This document shows, in pieces, positions 55,367-63,020 of a DNA stretch of 64,000 nucleotides. Position 1 is the first letter of the stretch. Each line of letters starts with the position of its first letter. The DNA is from an uncultured Fibrobacter sp. (lineage in GTDB: Bacteria; Fibrobacterota; Fibrobacteria; Fibrobacterales; Fibrobacteraceae), in the NCBI GenBank assembly GCA_946414075.1, contig CAMKNA010000007.1, positions 1 to 64,000 on the forward strand. The letters run 5' to 3'. Below the pieces are notes generated by a model, which was not told where the DNA came from, did no database searches, and worked only from the letters and a program-made list of their open reading frames with translations. Made by a program: the position numbers and the translations under genes.

Positions 55367-56290
55367 ATGCCGCAGATGACAGTGCTTGAAATCTTGAACC
55401 GCACCAAGGTCTTCTTCGAGAAGAAGGGCGTGCCCGACCCGCTGCTGGATGCCCAGTACATCATCAGCCACGGTCTCAAGATGAAGAGCCGCATGGACCT
55501 GTACCTGAATTTCGAAAAGCCCCTGACCCCCGCAGAACTGGATATCTTGCGCCCACTGGTGGCCCGTCGGGCCAACCGGGAACCTCTGCAGCACATCATT
55601 GGCGACACAAGCTTTCGTGGGTTCACCATCAAGTGCGACCCCCGGGCCCTGATTCCCCGACCCGAGACGGAATCCCTGGTAGACATGGCAAAGAACGCCC
55701 TGAAAGACGTCAAGAACCCGTTCATCGTAGAAATCGGTACGGGAACAGGCGCCATCGCCATTTCTTGCGCCAAGGAAATCGCAGGCGCCAAGGTGCTCGC
55801 CACCGACATCTCCGAAGAAGCCCTGGCTCTCGCCCAGGAGAATGCCGCAGCGAACAACCTCGACGACGCTTCGGCAAGCTCAGCGACCTTGCAATTTGCA
55901 CAGGGCGACCTGCTGGATGCCGTCACAGTTGACACAATCAGGAAAGCAACCGACGACATTTTCGGCGAGACCTCGACAAAAATCGACTGCCTAATCGCGA
56001 ACCTTCCCTATATTCCCGACGGCGAAAAGGGAAAGCTCCAGCCCGAAGTAGACAGGTTCGACCCGGCGCTGGCCCTGTACGGCGGCCCCGACGGACTTAC
56101 ACTGGTGCGCAAGCTGCTCCAAGAAACCGAGGGCAAGCTCTCCTCCGGAGCTCCGGTCCTTCTGGAAATCGGTTCGGAGCAGGCCGAAGTCTTAAAGAAC
56201 GAAGCCGCCAACTACCCATGGCTTGAATTTACGGGAATCCACAAGGACTACTGCGACAACATCCGGTTCGTAAGCTACAGGGCTAGATAA
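55367..56290 (+). CDS. prmC: Release factor glutamine N5-methyltransferase
   Basis: Methylates the GGQ glutamine of release factors. The 307-residue SAM enzyme has the N-terminal helical substrate-binding domain, RREPLQHI-type and IPRPETE segments, SAM motif VEIGTGTGAIAI (about 126-137) and the catalytic motif NLPYIP (about 206-211); the usual form is NPPY, though Leu variants occur. There is an alternative in-frame start at 55337 that would add ten residues encoded by a REP-like palindrome. Neither start has a well-spaced ribosome-binding site. It directly follows prfA, its substrate. Confidence 0.93.
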   Translation: MPQMTVLEILNRTKVFFEKKGVPDPLLDAQYIISHGLKMKSRMDLYLNFEKPLTPAELDILRPLVARRANREPLQHIIGDTSFRGFTIKCDPRALIPRPETESLVDMAKNALKDVKNPFIVEIGTGTGAIAISCAKEIAGAKVLATDISEEALALAQENAAANNLDDASASSATLQFAQGDLLDAVTVDTIRKATDDIFGETSTKIDCLIANLPYIPDGEKGKLQPEVDRFDPALALYGGPDGLTLVRKLLQETEGKLSSGAPVLLEIGSEQAEVLKNEAANYPWLEFTGIHKDYCDNIRFVSYRAR

Positions 56291-56293
56291 GCG

Positions 56294-56488
56294 CTAAACG
56301 CCAACGGGACAACCCAAGGCCCCCAGCACATAGATTTCGCTCTCACCGGCACGATAGTAAGGCAAAAGCACATCGTCGTCAACAAAGCTACTGTCCATAC
56401 CGCCCAGTTGGAGCTGCTCATCGATACGGCGCCTGAATATGGAAAAACCAGAATCCCAGGGGCTCTTTTCGGGAAAATCAATCTTCAT
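56294..56488 (-). CDS. Small hypothetical protein
   Basis: A 64-residue acidic protein with GAGG five bases before ATG 56488, ending three bases from the convergent prmC stop. It has an amphipathic middle (FSIFRRRIDEQLQLGG) and a hydrophobic C terminus (IYVLGALGCPVGV). No family is recognised. Good initiation signal and in-frame hydrophobic tail support it as a real gene; it may be the last gene of the long minus-strand operon or a separate unit. Confidence 0.55.
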   Translation of the reverse strand: MKIDFPEKSPWDSGFSIFRRRIDEQLQLGGMDSSFVDDDVLLPYYRAGESEIYVLGALGCPVGV

Positions 56489-56612
56489 ACTTACCTCTTT
56501 TTCAAAGAACGGCACACAAACAAGAAAGTGCCATTCTGTGTAGGCAAATATAGATTTTGAGCAATGTCAGAAAATGTCAATCTTAAGCAGATTCTCGCCT
56601 TCGCGAGGATTA

Positions 56613-57056
56613 CTATTCAATAACAGTGGCGGTAACCTTAGCGTGCCCCACCTTATCAAGCCCGATATCCTTGCCGGCGGCCACGCTCAGATCCAGAATC
56701 CGCCCGTCTACATAGGGCCCGCGATCGTTGACCCGGACTTCCACAGACGCCCCCGTATCATCCCGCACCACTTTCAGTTTAGTACCAAAAGGGAGCGATT
56801 TATGGGCGCAAGTGTAGTCATTCTGGTTGAAAATTTCTCCGCTAGCCGTTTTTTTTCCGTGGAAACCGGGGCCATAGTAGCTAGCTTCGCCCGTAAGCTT
56901 GGTACCTATTTCAGCCTTTTCCTTGGACGCGTAATGCTTTTCGGGAAAACGGACATAGCCTTTCCTAGATGCAATTTTCGCATTCGCCGCAGCACAGCCC
57001 ATCAGGGTCAAGGACGAAAGGACGCACAGGATGCAAAGAAACCTATTCAAAATCAT
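56613..57056 (-). CDS. rlpA: RlpA-like septal ring lipoprotein, double-psi beta-barrel
   Basis: A 147-residue lipoprotein (lipobox LMGC) with a double-psi beta-barrel domain: GEASYYGPGFHGKKTASGE, AHKSLPFGTKLKV, and VEVRVNDRGPYVDGRILDLS, all characteristic of RlpA. RlpA proteins bind or cleave denuded glycan strands at the septum. The SPOR domain found in larger RlpAs is absent. The start overlaps the end of the TPR lipoprotein gene by 14 bases, so it belongs to the same operon. Confidence 0.88.
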   Translation of the reverse strand: MILNRFLCILCVLSSLTLMGCAAANAKIASRKGYVRFPEKHYASKEKAEIGTKLTGEASYYGPGFHGKKTASGEIFNQNDYTCAHKSLPFGTKLKVVRDDTGASVEVRVNDRGPYVDGRILDLSVAAGKDIGLDKVGHAKVTATVIE

Positions 57057-58953
57057 ACATGCTGTTGTAGGTGTTTTCAAGGATTTCATCTTCCTTGCTC
57101 TTGATTTCCGCCTTCTTTTCTTCGGGCTTTTTACTGATGGATTCCCGATATTGGGCCGACATCTGGTCTATGTGCTCCACACTCTGCTTTACCCGTTTGC
57201 GAAGCCTTTCAATTTCAGTATCGGTGATGACCAATCGATGGTCCAAGATTTTTGCCGCGTATTTTCCCCAAGGGGTTTCCCTATACTTGGAGCGCAGCTC
57301 GTTTAGGACTACGGATACACTGTCACCCCTTTCCGGGTCCATCTGGAAATACACGAATTTCATGTAAAGGGCCTGGATTCCAGACTCCGTTTCTGGATAC
57401 TCCCGATAAAGGCTGTCAAAGGCCACAAAGGCCGTCGCATAGGCCGAATCCACCTGTTCCATCTGGTCCAAAGGCACCTCGGTCGCCACCGTCCAAAGGC
57501 TTTCGGCCTGCAAGTATCGTTCCTTGGCCTCGTCGTCACGGGTCTTAATGGTCACCCGCATGCCCAGGTTGGCCTGGGCCTGCTTGGCATATTCCGTTCC
57601 CGGATACTTCTCTATAATTTCCTTGTAAAGTTCTTCGGCCTTTTCCTCGTCATCCTTGTATTCATCGTAAATAAACGCCCTTGCGTATGTAGCCCGCATC
57701 ACCCGCGCAGAATCCGTCGCATTTTCGATAACCCCCGTAAGTCTCGCAATGGCGCTGTCTACCTGGTCAAGCTTGAACAAAAACAATTCGGCAATCTGTA
57801 TCTCCGTGCCAAAGAAATTGTCCAAATTGGGTATGGAATCCTTGCTCAATGAATCGTTCTTGTTACGCATGGCAATCAGGCGCCTGAGCGACTCACTCAA
57901 AGCACGGCTTTTCTGGGCCCATTCGCAATAATTCAAGGAACTGTAGCTGCTATCGTAATAAACCACCGCCTGCTCATAGTTTAGGGTTTTCCGCTGCTCA
58001 TGGGCCCCCATGTTGTAGTAACTGCGGGAAGCGTATAGGGTCCTGGGATAATCGGAATTTACCTTGCGCAAGATGATGAATGCGTCTGGATAGCGTTCCG
58101 CCATCAGGGTCACCTCCCCAAGGCGCACCAGGTATTCCGGGTGTTTCTGCTCATAGTCCGGATTCTTGAAAAGGGCCTTGTATTCATCGGCTGCTTTTAG
58201 GAATTCCTTCTGGTTCACCAGGCATTCCGCCGCCTGTTCCCCCGCCGTCTGCCGCTCCCGCACATTTAGAAGCTCTATTTCCTTAGCCGTATAGTGTTCC
58301 CTGGATTTCGCCCAGTTCTCCTTCTTGTAGTAGAGCCCCGCCAGGCGGAAATGAGCCTTGCCCCGCATGAAAGGCGTACCTGCCGTATCCGCCAACACCG
58401 CTTCTAGGGCGGCAATGGCCTGGTCAGGAAATTCCGATTGTTCGTCCAGCAGAGAAAGCAAATTCAGTCCCTGGAAGTAGTAGGGATGATTCTTGCTTGC
58501 AATCACGGGCTCCAGGGCAAAACGACTGATGTTGTATTCATGGTTCCGGTATAGGCAATAGGCTCGCTGGTATTCTACCGCCCGCATGGAATCATAGTCA
58601 GCAAAGTACCGTTCGTATTCATCGTACTTGACGATGGCCTTGCCCCATTCCCCCTTATGACGGAAAGATTCTCCTATCAGGAATACAGCCTCGGCCGTTC
58701 GCTTCTTGTTGTTGGGGAAGCGTTCCAGAACCCTGGACCCTTTTTCGATGACCTTGTCGTATTTCTGGGTTTCTTCCGTTCCCGGGCTAGAGTCCGTTTC
58801 GTCGGGAATGCTGTCGAGCCTTGCCGCTCGCATCTCGCCGGCCTCGTCATAGAGCCGCTCCGCATTGAACATGTGGTTCAGGTAGGCGCAACAGGTACAC
58901 CCCTCCAGCAAGAGAACGGCAAACGCCAACACCATGTAGCGGAAAAAACGCAT
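57043..58953 (-). CDS. TPR-repeat lipoprotein
   Basis: A 636-residue lipoprotein (lipobox LLEGC) with a Cys-rich CTCC start to the mature chain and a succession of tetratricopeptide-like repeats from about residue 55 to 560, including AVFLIGESFRHKGEWGKAIVKYDEY and ELYKEIIEKYPGTEYAKQAQ types (YfiO/BamD-like spacing). The C-terminal 70 residues are a charged coiled coil with KKPEEKKAEIKSKEDE. Likely a scaffold in envelope or cell-wall work with the adjacent RlpA. ATG 58953 gives the lipoprotein signal. Confidence 0.8.
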   Translation of the reverse strand: MRFFRYMVLAFAVLLLEGCTCCAYLNHMFNAERLYDEAGEMRAARLDSIPDETDSSPGTEETQKYDKVIEKGSRVLERFPNNKKRTAEAVFLIGESFRHKGEWGKAIVKYDEYERYFADYDSMRAVEYQRAYCLYRNHEYNISRFALEPVIASKNHPYYFQGLNLLSLLDEQSEFPDQAIAALEAVLADTAGTPFMRGKAHFRLAGLYYKKENWAKSREHYTAKEIELLNVRERQTAGEQAAECLVNQKEFLKAADEYKALFKNPDYEQKHPEYLVRLGEVTLMAERYPDAFIILRKVNSDYPRTLYASRSYYNMGAHEQRKTLNYEQAVVYYDSSYSSLNYCEWAQKSRALSESLRRLIAMRNKNDSLSKDSIPNLDNFFGTEIQIAELFLFKLDQVDSAIARLTGVIENATDSARVMRATYARAFIYDEYKDDEEKAEELYKEIIEKYPGTEYAKQAQANLGMRVTIKTRDDEAKERYLQAESLWTVATEVPLDQMEQVDSAYATAFVAFDSLYREYPETESGIQALYMKFVYFQMDPERGDSVSVVLNELRSKYRETPWGKYAAKILDHRLVITDTEIERLRKRVKQSVEHIDQMSAQYRESISKKPEEKKAEIKSKEDEILENTYNSMYDFE

Positions 58954-58995
58954 GGGATAAAGATACAAAATTAGACGATGTGAGATGTAATCGCC

Positions 58996-60708
58996 TTAGA
59001 ACTCGTTCAGGTATGTACCGTAGTCGCAGAGCTTGAGTCCCGGCGGAAGCACGGATTTGTCGAAACGAACCATACGGATTTCCCTGGGCGTCCCAACAAC
59101 ACGGGCAAGGATTTCAAAGTTATCCTGTGTTTCCCAGACAGCCGCATCAATAACGAGATTCTCGCCACAATCCGTCTCACCGGTGCTGTTTCCAATACCG
59201 GAAATTCTGGAATTCTGCTTGAGGAACCTGGTGAAAATTTCCGGCGCAAGCCCAAGATGGTTGGATGTGGTCGAGGAATCATAGACGACCACATGAACTT
59301 CTCGAAAACGATTCAGCGAATCGAACACCACCGTGTAGGTGTGCTTATACGGGGCGTCATAAAAAGACTCCTGCCAAACATTCTTCTTTACAGGCCTGAA
59401 GTTCTTGATATCGTACTTCTTAAAAAATTCGGCCGGGGTGGCCCCGTAACGGACAAGGTAATGCCCCAGCATCGTAGAAAAATCATGGCTGGTCGCCGGA
59501 GTCATGGTTTCCCGCAGACTATCCACAGCACGGTTCAAGTCTTCGGCAAGACCGCTGGCCTGCACCGGCAAAGCCGGGCGGGTCACATTGCATTCCTGGA
59601 TGCGTTGCTGGATATCCGGATACTCCGGATCCTTACTCTGTATTTCGCGGAACTGGATTCTGGCACGGTCAAAATCGCGACCCTTCAAATAGGCTAGCCC
59701 CAGGGCTTCACGCAAAGGCATGTTTTCGGGATACTTCTCCACCAAGGGTTCCAGGATTTCCCAAGCCAGTTGCGAGCGGTCCATTGGTGAAATTTTTGCA
59801 CCACCCACTCCGGGAGCCGTCTTTTCCCCGATAGTGGAAAGGGCCAAGGCAGCACTTTCAAAGTCAGGCCTAAACGCAAGAATCCGCTGGTAAATCTTTT
59901 CGGACTCGTCGTAGCGCCCCTGGTACTCCCACAAGTAACCCCTCAGAAGCATAAGCTCTGCGTCCATGGGGTATTGGGTCAAACCGTAGTCCAGCAAGGA
60001 CGAGCAACTATCCAAATTTCCCAAGTCATGGAAAAGCCCGGCCAAGATTTCGTAACCCCGGGGTTCGTTCCCCGCCGAAAGGCTAATGGCCGCCCGGCTC
60101 TCTTCCACAGCCTGAGACAAACGGTTGTTTTCTTTTAAAAGGCGTGCATACCACAGGCGCGCTTCCACAAGGACTGGTGCCTGATCCACCGCGATTTTCG
60201 CCATTTCCAGCGCCACGGTCTTGTTACCCGACTTGTAGGTCTTGCGGCTTTCCAGATACTTTGCAAGGCCAGTATTCGGATACTTGTCCTGCAACTTGCC
60301 TACCACTAGATTCAAACGGTTCCTTTCCAAATCCGTCAGGGAATCCATTTCGAACAAAGTATTGACTTCGTTCCACAAGGAAACAACCATGTCGGGATAC
60401 AGTAAAGACACTGCATTGAAAATCTCGTTAGCTTGGGCGAAGGCTCCATTTCGGAACAGCTCCGTCGCACGGCGGATTTCACCCTGAGTCTGAAGCGGCA
60501 AGGCAGCCAGCTCCTGGCGCATATCGGGGGAATCCCCCTTCAAAAAATCTGTGCCCGCCTTGAGTCCAAAGGGAACTTCCGGCACCGTCACCTTTGCCGG
60601 AGCCAAATCCAAATACAGGCGGTAAACTCCAAAACTGACAACGGCTGCACAGCAGAGGATCAAGAAGAGGTAAGCCGCTTTACGAGCTGTCTCAGAAGCC
60701 AAAGCCAT
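58996..60708 (-). CDS. Membrane-anchored TPR protein
   Basis: A 570-residue protein with one N-terminal transmembrane helix (about 12-32) and no signal cleavage site, then TPR-like helices through about residue 370, and a C-terminal alpha/beta domain (about 390-570) of unknown type. Its start codon shares one base with the sigma-factor stop (TGATG), so its synthesis is coupled. The topology suggests that the TPR region is periplasmic. I cannot assign a function. Confidence 0.78.
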   Translation of the reverse strand: MALASETARKAAYLFLILCCAAVVSFGVYRLYLDLAPAKVTVPEVPFGLKAGTDFLKGDSPDMRQELAALPLQTQGEIRRATELFRNGAFAQANEIFNAVSLLYPDMVVSLWNEVNTLFEMDSLTDLERNRLNLVVGKLQDKYPNTGLAKYLESRKTYKSGNKTVALEMAKIAVDQAPVLVEARLWYARLLKENNRLSQAVEESRAAISLSAGNEPRGYEILAGLFHDLGNLDSCSSLLDYGLTQYPMDAELMLLRGYLWEYQGRYDESEKIYQRILAFRPDFESAALALSTIGEKTAPGVGGAKISPMDRSQLAWEILEPLVEKYPENMPLREALGLAYLKGRDFDRARIQFREIQSKDPEYPDIQQRIQECNVTRPALPVQASGLAEDLNRAVDSLRETMTPATSHDFSTMLGHYLVRYGATPAEFFKKYDIKNFRPVKKNVWQESFYDAPYKHTYTVVFDSLNRFREVHVVVYDSSTTSNHLGLAPEIFTRFLKQNSRISGIGNSTGETDCGENLVIDAAVWETQDNFEILARVVGTPREIRMVRFDKSVLPPGLKLCDYGTYLNEF

Positions 60709-61559
60709 CAATGCTCCAAGAAGTCGGAGAGTTTTTCCTTGTGTTCCTTGCTTTTCTGCAAACGCCGGAGAGTCTTGTTCTTAATCTGGCGCACCCTCTC
60801 GCGGCTCAGGCGCAAGTCCTCACCTATGTCTTTCAGGGTGGTATCCTCTACGGTATCCAGACCGTAGAACATCTTCAGAATTTCCTCTTCTCTGCGAGGA
60901 AGCGAGGCCAGAGTCTCGTCAATCATTTTGCGGCGCTCTTCCCGCTCCATGTCCTCTTCCTGCTTACCATCATTACCCAGAACATCCATCAGGGTGCTGA
61001 CGGTATCCGCTCCAGAACTGCTACCAGCATCGTCGCCAATGGGAGCGTCCAGGGAAATATCCACTATCTTCTCCATGACTTCGATAATGTCTTTCTCGAA
61101 GGGAGCGAACTCTTCCATAGCCATGGTCTTGGCATAGTCGCCGCCATTCAGCATCAGCGCCCGCTTGAAGCGGTTCACCATGGCAAGCTTGTTGGGCGGA
61201 ATACGGACCGAGCCCACTTGCTCGAAAAGGGCCTTCTGGATAGACTGGCGAATCCACCATACCGCATAGGAGATGAACTTGACATCCTTGTTCATGTCGA
61301 AACGCTTGGCCGCCTTGTAAAGCCCGATATTGCCCTCGTTGATCAAGTCCAGCAGGGCCAGTCCACGGCCCTGGTACTTGCGGGCTACGGAAACCACGAA
61401 CCGCAGGTTACCCCGAATCAGCCTCTGGAGGGCCGATTTACGAATTTCCTCCGTATCGCCGGTCCTGATAATCGTCAACAAAGCGTCTTCCTCTTGCTGA
61501 GAAAGGGTCGGATAACGATTCAAATCACGAAAATAAAGAGACTCGTTAAACTCGCTCAT
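60708..61559 (-). CDS. rpoD: RNA polymerase sigma factor, sigma-70 family, short primary type
   Basis: At 283 residues it lacks region 1.1, like the primary sigma of Bacteroidota. Region 1.2 (YFRDLNRYPTLSQQEE), region 2 (LRFVVSVARKYQGRGLALLDLINEGNIGLYKAAKRFD and SYAVWWIRQSI in sequence), region 3 and region 4 with the helix-turn-helix LKDIGEDLRLSRERVRQI are all present. An acidic insert lies between regions 3 and 4. It is embedded in a long operon with TPR and Mrp genes. Primary versus group 2 sigma cannot be decided without the genome. Confidence 0.88.
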   Translation of the reverse strand: MSEFNESLYFRDLNRYPTLSQQEEDALLTIIRTGDTEEIRKSALQRLIRGNLRFVVSVARKYQGRGLALLDLINEGNIGLYKAAKRFDMNKDVKFISYAVWWIRQSIQKALFEQVGSVRIPPNKLAMVNRFKRALMLNGGDYAKTMAMEEFAPFEKDIIEVMEKIVDISLDAPIGDDAGSSSGADTVSTLMDVLGNDGKQEEDMEREERRKMIDETLASLPRREEEILKMFYGLDTVEDTTLKDIGEDLRLSRERVRQIKNKTLRRLQKSKEHKEKLSDFLEH

Positions 61560-61594
61560 GAGATTTCCAATTCTATCGCAGTAAATATTGTTTT

Positions 61595-61891
61595 TTACGC
61601 GTTTTTCGTCAATTCTCTCAATTTATCGTAGGGGTAAATTCCCGAACGGTGTCCATCGCTGAAAGACAATCCCGCAGCATAGCGACCTATGGATTGAACT
61701 CTTTCCAATTGTATATCGTCTGGAACAGTGGAACTGTCAAGCAGTTTTTCTCCGGTATGCTCATCCACGCACAAGGCACAAGGACAAGCCAGGCGAAGTT
61801 CCCGAACCGAACAGGCTCCCCGCACACCATCGTTCCACTCAAAGCCAAGCTTTCCATCCTTAGTCCTGAAAACCTTCTTGGGCTGAATCAT
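61595..61891 (-). CDS. DUF971 protein
   Basis: A 98-residue protein of the DUF971 (GBBH-like N-terminal) family, with FEWNDGVRGACSVRELRLACPCALC and FSDGHRSGIYPYD in order. Such proteins are frequently next to or fused with Mrp and are thought to aid Fe-S cluster work. Its start overlaps the mrp stop (ATGA), a close coupling that supports a joint role. The three Cys in ACPCALC could bind a metal. Confidence 0.85.
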   Translation of the reverse strand: MIQPKKVFRTKDGKLGFEWNDGVRGACSVRELRLACPCALCVDEHTGEKLLDSSTVPDDIQLERVQSIGRYAAGLSFSDGHRSGIYPYDKLRELTKNA

Positions 61892-63006
61892 ACATCCTCC
61901 TCTGGAAGTTCAGCGAAAGCATAGCTGAAGTTTTTGAGGACACCATCTCCGATCGACTTGAACACCGAGAGCGTGCGCACCACAGCATCTGCCGCCTGCA
62001 AGAAAGCCTTCGCCGACTCAGAGTTCGGGTAACGAAGCACAGCAGGGACGCCCTCGTCACCGCAATCGGCGACCGCAGGTTCAAGAGGGACCTTCGCTAT
62101 CAACGGGACGCCCCAGTTTTTCGCAATCCGTTCACCACCGCCCTCGCGGAAGATCTTATGGTGCTTGCCACACTGGTCACAAATAAAGTAGCTCATGTTT
62201 TCGACAACGCCCACTACGGGCACGCCCACAGAATCGAACATGGCAAGGCCCTTGCGGCAGTCGGCGAGAGCCACCTCCTGGGGGGTGGTCACCACCACAG
62301 CTCCGGCCATGGGGCAGTTCTGGGTCAATGTTAGCTGAATGTCTCCCGTTCCAGGAGGAAAATCTACCAATAGATAGTCCAGCTTTCCCCAGCGCACTCG
62401 GTTCAAGAAATGCTGTATCATCTGGCTTGCCATAGGGCCGCGCCAGATGGTAGCCTTCTCGGAACCAGCGAACATGCACATGGAAACAATGGAGATGCCC
62501 CCCTTCGCCTCTACGGGAGCGATGGTATTGTCTTCAAAAACCTGGGGGTCCTTATCTATGCCAAACATAAGCCCCATACTGGGACCATAAATGTCTGCGT
62601 CAAGAATTCCCACGCGGGCCCCAGACAGGCTGAGAGCCATGGCAAGGTTCGCCGTCACCGTAGACTTTCCCACGCCACCTTTTCCGGAAGCCACTCCTAC
62701 GATATGGGAGACTTCACCAAGAAACGAGACCTGTGGCTTTTCGGGAGCATCGCCTACACGACCTGCATTCGAAGTGAGCGTCACCTCCACTTCCGTAGCG
62801 CCAAGTCCCTTGACTATAGCAATGCACTGGTCCTTGAAACGATCACGGATAGGGCACGCCGGCGTGGTAAGCACCAGGTCAAAAGAAACCTTGGTCCCTT
62901 CGATTTTCAGGTTCTGCACAAAATTAAGTTCCACAATGTTCTTATGCAGATCGGGATCCTGGACAGCTTTTAGCGCGCTAAGAATGTTTTGTTCTGAAAG
63001 TTGCAT
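61888..63006 (-). CDS. mrp: Mrp/ApbC/NBP35-type Fe-S cluster carrier ATPase
   Basis: A 372-residue P-loop ATPase. An N-terminal MIP18/DUF59 domain (about 1-85, with TTPACP) precedes the deviant Walker A GKGGVGKST (about 108-116), Walker B-type DADIYGPS and LVDFPPGTGD, and the cluster-binding pair CDQC (about 277-280). It transfers [4Fe-4S] clusters to apoproteins in the cytoplasm. It follows the ABC protein gene after 14 bases and overlaps the DUF971 gene. Confidence 0.95.
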   Translation of the reverse strand: MQLSEQNILSALKAVQDPDLHKNIVELNFVQNLKIEGTKVSFDLVLTTPACPIRDRFKDQCIAIVKGLGATEVEVTLTSNAGRVGDAPEKPQVSFLGEVSHIVGVASGKGGVGKSTVTANLAMALSLSGARVGILDADIYGPSMGLMFGIDKDPQVFEDNTIAPVEAKGGISIVSMCMFAGSEKATIWRGPMASQMIQHFLNRVRWGKLDYLLVDFPPGTGDIQLTLTQNCPMAGAVVVTTPQEVALADCRKGLAMFDSVGVPVVGVVENMSYFICDQCGKHHKIFREGGGERIAKNWGVPLIAKVPLEPAVADCGDEGVPAVLRYPNSESAKAFLQAADAVVRTLSVFKSIGDGVLKNFSYAFAELPEEDV

Positions 63007-63020
63007 ATATCAAAAGTCAC

